DNA of 64,000 nucleotides from Pinibacter aurantiacus (GTDB taxonomy: Bacteria; Bacteroidota; Bacteroidia; Chitinophagales; Chitinophagaceae): positions 179,854-243,853 of the forward strand of contig NZ_JAHSPG010000011.1 in assembly GCF_019130065.1 (NCBI RefSeq). Direction: 5' to 3'. The notes under the pieces were generated by a model that saw nothing but the letters and a program-made list of their open reading frames with translations, was not told the origin of the DNA and did not search any database. The translations under genes and the position numbers were made by a program. Shown here in pieces: positions 63,832-64,000 of this stretch (its first letter is position 1; each line of letters starts with the position of its first letter).

Positions 63832-64000
63832 GCGCCAAACCTAGGAAAAGGAACGCAGATTTTCATGATTGTGATGATTTGTAATGATGTTTTCTTTAAC
63901 TGACTCTTCTAATAACTTCGTTTCAGTGCGATTCCCAAATTTACCACTAAGATTCTGTGTTAACCACCAAGTCTAAGTTTGATTAAGTTTTTATAATTTT
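63832..64000. other. Right edge, no gene, partial repeat
   Basis: No reading frame is supported. ACCACTAAG-type units at about 63940-63980 resemble the repeats at 33304 and 39304. Confidence 0.5.

Overview
The window looks like a chromosomal segment of a Bacteroidota bacterium, most probably from the Chitinophagaceae or a close relative. The evidence is a type III glutamine synthetase, TAnnTTTG promoter elements in place of a sigma70 -10 box, type IX secretion (T9SS) components and sorted proteins, a SprB-like repeat, twin-arginine Gfo/Idh oxidoreductases next to DUF1080 proteins, and a GH92/GH29 carbohydrate locus. Coding density is high and no phage, integrase, transposase or CRISPR array was seen. 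The taxon is inferred from gene content and was not tested by a search.

Layout. 0-13 kb is mostly housekeeping: the 3' part of glnN, a TPR protein, a phosphosulfolactate synthase translationally coupled to aroE, a lipoprotein cytochrome c, a dienelactone hydrolase, pyrG, a phosphoethanolamine transferase and yidC. 13-19 kb is a glycan-modification run: PIG-L deacetylase, LpxD-like acyltransferase, GT4, GT39-like membrane glycosyltransferase and, convergent to them, an OafA-type acyltransferase. 19-25 kb encodes a PorV-like barrel and a 1706-residue PorU-like C25 peptidase. 25-31 kb holds tyrS, an amino-acid permease, a DinB protein, tRNA-Gln and a MarR regulator with a divergent membrane protein. 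31-36 kb holds two exported Gfo/Idh oxidoreductases, a double DUF1080 protein and ApbE. 37-43 kb is a small glycan-degradation regulon: GH92 alpha-mannosidase, a BSP-family metallopeptidase, a LacI regulator and a GH29 fucosidase. Three near-identical operators there sit on or beside the promoter elements. 43-51 kb makes nucleotide sugars (dTDP-rhamnose enzymes without rfbA, UDP-glucuronate, UDP-xylose, an aminotransferase and an N-acetylhexosaminuronate-type dehydrogenase). 51-64 kb has the Kdo transferase gene, tdk, a large T9SS cargo with C-type lectin domains nested inside HYR domains, a LuxR regulator, ccmB-ccmC-ccmD, gdhA and a small PD-(D/E)XK protein.

The most unusual feature is not a gene. 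About twenty intergenic gaps carry phrase-like repeats: strings of 7-9 base units, such as AAAATTTG, AATTAAT, GGAATTA, CACTAAGGA, GGCGTTA and GAGAGTT. Many form long inverted repeats whose two arms match one another, irregular units included, better than they match arms elsewhere. Arms usually begin at, or within about 20 bases of, a stop codon, and in several genes the last codons lie inside an arm. In two loci a GC-rich hairpin of about 30 bases interrupts one arm. I do not recognise a named family or mechanism for these elements.
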